Assembly (NCBI RefSeq): GCF_021379005.1
Contig: NZ_CP075171.1
Location: 3,782,001-3,846,000, forward strand
Direction: 5' to 3'
Length of the DNA stretch: 64,000 nucleotides
From: Leptodesmis sichuanensis A121
GTDB lineage: Bacteria; Cyanobacteriota; Cyanobacteriia; Leptolyngbyales; Leptolyngbyaceae
The notes under the pieces were generated by a model that did not search any database, was not told the origin of the DNA, and saw nothing but the letters and a program-made list of their open reading frames with translations. Of this stretch, positions 61,959-64,000 are shown piece by piece (the stretch's first letter is position 1; each line of letters starts with the position of its first letter). A program made the translations under genes and the position numbers.

Positions 61959-62381
61959 TTAATTAAAAACAGCCAGCACCTCTTTCAGGAAACTGCGCAG
62001 TTTCTCTCCAACTTCAATCGCGGGACACCCCTCTCCTTCAAACGCCCAGTGATCTACGGTTGACAGCCACCAGCGTTTACCCCGGTGATCAAATCCTGCG
62101 ACCTCGGCCCCGATCGCCCGTCGTTCATGGGTGAGGGCATCTTCATGAAAGCGAATTTGCAACAAAATACTGCGGCTCTGAAACAGACGGGAAAATCCTG
62201 GTAGATGAAACCCAATGTCGATCGATTCTGGATCCACCAGTTCCTGCGTATCGGGATCATTGGCCCAGGGTTTCAAGTCTGCTCTGGCATCGGGGAACTC
62301 AGACTTAAAGAGATTCACAACAGTGGCTATCTTGCTGGCAGTTTCCAGGCTGTTTGCCTGCTCGGCTGCATTCACGCGCAT
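61959..62381 (-). CDS. Conserved-looking hypothetical protein
   Basis: About 140 residues, no family recognised. Visible features: an N-terminal helix NAAEQANSLETASKIATVV, an acidic PWANDPDTQELVDPESID segment, an amphipathic IDIGFHLPGFSRLFQSR, and WWLSTVDHWAFEGEGCPAIEVGEKL with several aromatic residues. No signal or TM segment. ATG at 62381 overlaps an AGGAAGGAG. It converges on alr with a 6-bp gap. Confidence 0.7.
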   Translation of the reverse strand: MRVNAAEQANSLETASKIATVVNLFKSEFPDARADLKPWANDPDTQELVDPESIDIGFHLPGFSRLFQSRSILLQIRFHEDALTHERRAIGAEVAGFDHRGKRWWLSTVDHWAFEGEGCPAIEVGEKLRSFLKEVLAVFN

Positions 62382-62565
62382 CTCCTTCCTGTAAAGAACC
62401 TGCAATGCTTTTGACGTATTTTTACTTAGTTATCTCCAGAGAGCAATACCTGTAAGGGCTAGACCAGCAGAGAGATGGCCAAGTCGCTCGCTAATAACGT
62501 GTTAGACCAGATTACGTCAAGATGTATTAAAGATTTTTATATAAAAAATAGATTAAAAATCAATT

Positions 62566-62601
62566 TCTGTAGTTTTAAATACAGAATTTATCTGGTATAT
62601 T
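62566..62601 (+). promoter_or_regulatory. Candidate promoter with inverted repeat
   Basis: The arms TTCTGT and ACAGAA lie around an A/T centre at about 62566-62586, followed by TATATT at 62596-62601, a possible -10 box for the small gene at 62648. The inverted repeat would overlap the -35 area and could be an operator. Confidence 0.4.
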
Positions 62602-62647
62602 GATTCTAGAAAGAGATCAGTTTCTAGGTTAAAGGAGAATTCGAGAT

Positions 62648-62839
62648 ATGAATACCCAAGATCAAGCCCGCGCATTGATGATCCGTCACAAGCAAATGAT
62701 CAGAAATCGGGAGAACTGTGTATTGAGCCGTGCAGCAGCAGAGATTGGAATGCCCTCTGAACAAATCCACGATGTGAATGCTGGTAAATCTCATCCTGAT
62801 CGTCCTGGTTATGACCGTAGTAGCGTTGGTCTAAGCTAA
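62648..62839 (+). CDS. Small protein, function unknown
   Basis: A 63-residue protein: MNTQDQARALMIRHKQMIRN, then RENCVLSRAAAEIGM and a more variable polar C terminus. I do not recognise the family. A strong AAAGGAG ten bases upstream and a TATATT box support expression. A hairpin with an 8-bp stem follows at 62905-62929. It could be a small regulatory or stress protein; nothing more can be said from the sequence. Confidence 0.6.
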   Translation: MNTQDQARALMIRHKQMIRNRENCVLSRAAAEIGMPSEQIHDVNAGKSHPDRPGYDRSSVGLS

Positions 62840-62904
62840 CGTTGGCTGTCAGGGCCGTCCTGACATAATTGAGTTCAGCTACAGATTCATGGAAAGCATA
62901 CATT

Positions 62905-62929
62905 AGGCGCACTCATTAAGGGTGCGCCT
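62905..62929 (+). terminator. Terminator-like hairpin
   Basis: AGGCGCAC / GTGCGCCT stem of 8 bp with a 9-base loop, followed by CTCTTAG rather than a proper T run. It probably marks the 3' end of the small-gene message. Confidence 0.45.
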
Positions 62930-63106
62930 CTTAGCTGAAATTAATGTGGATAGCTCTTGTAGCCAATCAGTTAAGCGAATCTGCTAGTTGCAAAAGTTCC
63001 TGGCTTCGCTGCTATGCCTTTGGGTAATCTTTCAAAGGGCAAATCGCGTAGAGCTTTGTTTGAAAGACATTAAGGAATGAGAATAAATTAAGGTGAAATT
63101 TTTGGA

Positions 63107-63132
63107 TAAGGGCGAACGGTCGCTCGCCCTTA
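63107..63132. repeat. 26-bp palindrome TAAGGGCGA type
   Basis: TAAGGGCGA-ACGGTCGC-TCGCCCTTA lies between the small gene and the convergent cysteine desulfurase gene. Similar GGGCGA / TCGCCC palindromes are common in cyanobacterial spacers. Confidence 0.8.
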
Positions 63133-63181
63133 CAGAAAATCAAACCACGTCAAGTTATTTAATTTACGCTCCTAAGCTATA

Positions 63182-64000
63182 TCAGGCAGACATCTTTGCG
63201 GCTTGACGCAGTGCTTCAATCGTTTCAATCGTATGCTTGGCCACCCGATCGATTTCCGCCTCCGTATTGAAGCGGCCAATGCCAAACCGGATGGAGGCAT
63301 AGGCAAAGTCATTCGATCGGCCAATCGCTTTCAGCACATGGGAAGGAGTTGCTTTTGCAGAGGTGCAGGCGGATCCAGCAGAAACTGAGACAACGGGTTG
63401 CAGTCCCAGGATCAGTGCCTGACCATCTACCCCAGCAACACTGATGTTTAAATTGCTGGGCAGTCGTTTGGTGGGATGGCCGTTAATGTAAATTCCGCCT
63501 AAAGGTTGCAACTGGTTCCAGAGGCGATCGCGCAGCCGAATGGTTTCCTTCGTTTCGGCTTCCATCACTTCGATTCCCAGTTTGACCGCCTCCGCAAACC
63601 CAACGATTTGAGGAGTATACAGGGTGCCCGATCGCATTCCCCGTTCATGGCCACCTCCATGTAGTTGGGGAGCCAGTTGTACTCTGGGATTGCGTCGCCG
63701 CACATAGACCGCTCCAATCCCTTTTGGCCCATACACTTTGTGAGCGGTCAGAGACATTAGATCAATATTCATGGACTCTACGTTCAGTGGAATCTTGCCG
63801 ATCGCCTGAGCCGCATCCGTGTGGAACAGTACATCCCGCCCCTTGCACATCCCCCCAATCTCTGCCAGGGGTTGTAAAACGCCGATTTCATTATTGGCCG
63901 CCATCACTGAAACCAGGATCGTATCGGGGCGGAAGGCCATTTCTAACTCACCCAGGTCAATGATCCCATTGGCTTGCACGGGCAAAAAGGTAATTTCAAA
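63182..64000 (-). CDS. Cysteine desulfurase (IscS/NifS-type), C-terminal part
   Basis: The visible 272 residues cover most of a PLP enzyme that takes sulfur from cysteine for Fe-S clusters and thiolation. Present are VSVMAANNEIGVLQPL, FHTDAAQAIGKIPL, the PLP lysine in SLTAHKVYGPKG, RSGTLYTPQIVGFA, and the persulfide cysteine in SAGSACTSAKATPSHVL. The open frame continues to the window edge (FEITF before LPVQANG), so about 110 N-terminal residues lie outside. The family is certain; the paralogue (IscS versus NifS) is not. Confidence 0.93.
   Translation of the reverse strand, partial: FEITFLPVQANGIIDLGELEMAFRPDTILVSVMAANNEIGVLQPLAEIGGMCKGRDVLFHTDAAQAIGKIPLNVESMNIDLMSLTAHKVYGPKGIGAVYVRRRNPRVQLAPQLHGGGHERGMRSGTLYTPQIVGFAEAVKLGIEVMEAETKETIRLRDRLWNQLQPLGGIYINGHPTKRLPSNLNISVAGVDGQALILGLQPVVSVSAGSACTSAKATPSHVLKAIGRSNDFAYASIRFGIGRFNTEAEIDRVAKHTIETIEALRQAAKMSA

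Larger units (their letters stand above)
62840..63181. other. Spacer with hairpins
   Basis: 342 bp after the 63-residue gene. It contains the hairpin at 62905-62929 and the palindrome at 63107-63132. No other gene-like feature is seen. Confidence 0.5.

Overview
The window is a chromosomal stretch of a cyanobacterium, probably a filamentous one. This rests on dense HIP1 octamers (GCGATCGC), a light-dependent protochlorophyllide reductase, a Psb34 photosystem II assembly protein, the cyanobacterial small RNA Yfr1 just upstream of trxA, a long cyanobacterial-type NusB, and several proteins of cyanobacterial hypothetical families (DUF502, DUF1823, DUF3326, HpsJ-like). I found no rRNA, tRNA, CRISPR array, complete transposase or prophage.

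Layout. 0-5 kb: 5' end of guaA, cbiD, a GmhB-like phosphatase, cobB (two cobalamin genes) and an M23 peptidase. 5-11 kb: a GFA-type protein, sfsA, an RluD-type pseudouridine synthase, argH, a small conserved protein and a GAF-PP2C phosphatase. 11-16 kb: HpsJ-like protein, DUF502, nusB, ftsY. 16-19 kb: ExbB/ExbD proton channel genes and a peptide-binding lipoprotein. 19-25 kb: glycerate kinase, minC-minD-minE-aroE, psb34 and a small conserved gene. 25-31 kb: a response regulator, a hybrid kinase, Yfr1-trxA, an SH3 protein, metF, a truncated TMEM175 gene, a DsbA-like protein and a PPC-domain protein. 31-36 kb: a purine-catabolism cluster (M20 allantoate-type amidohydrolase, uraD, GntR regulator, 8-oxoguanine deaminase-like). 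36-40 kb: DUF3326, a 58-residue protein, a ferredoxin and an ABC-F ATPase. 40-41 kb: a gene graveyard with a multi-hairpin repeat. 41-50 kb: a glutamine amidotransferase, two Uma2 proteins, a slipin, folP-tpiA and divergent folB, a BMP lipoprotein, an AT-rich proline-repeat membrane protein and murG. 50-64 kb: NTF2-like and TPR proteins, mutM, bioF-por, DUF1823, a flippase, MarR, SixA, a DHH phosphoesterase, HNH, alr, small unknown genes and the 3' part of a cysteine desulfurase gene.

The most striking signal is the repeat load. Intergenic repeat strings (TCCAAAA strings, TTCACAA strings, G/C-rich GGGGAGG strings) also lie in frame inside protein genes: three in cobB, one each in mutM, the ABC-F gene and bioF, and weakly in folB and the glycerate kinase gene. 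Two further dispersed families with inverted ends are present. R1 is about 73 bp with four nearly full and two degraded copies; two full copies bracket minD in opposite orientation. R2 is about 60-65 bp with two copies. A 29-bp palindrome recurs just after gene ends.

Regulatory signals that stand out are an HLR1-like (RpaB-type) site over the psb34 promoter and two TGTATACA palindromes in the purine cluster that fit an FCD-type GntR regulator.
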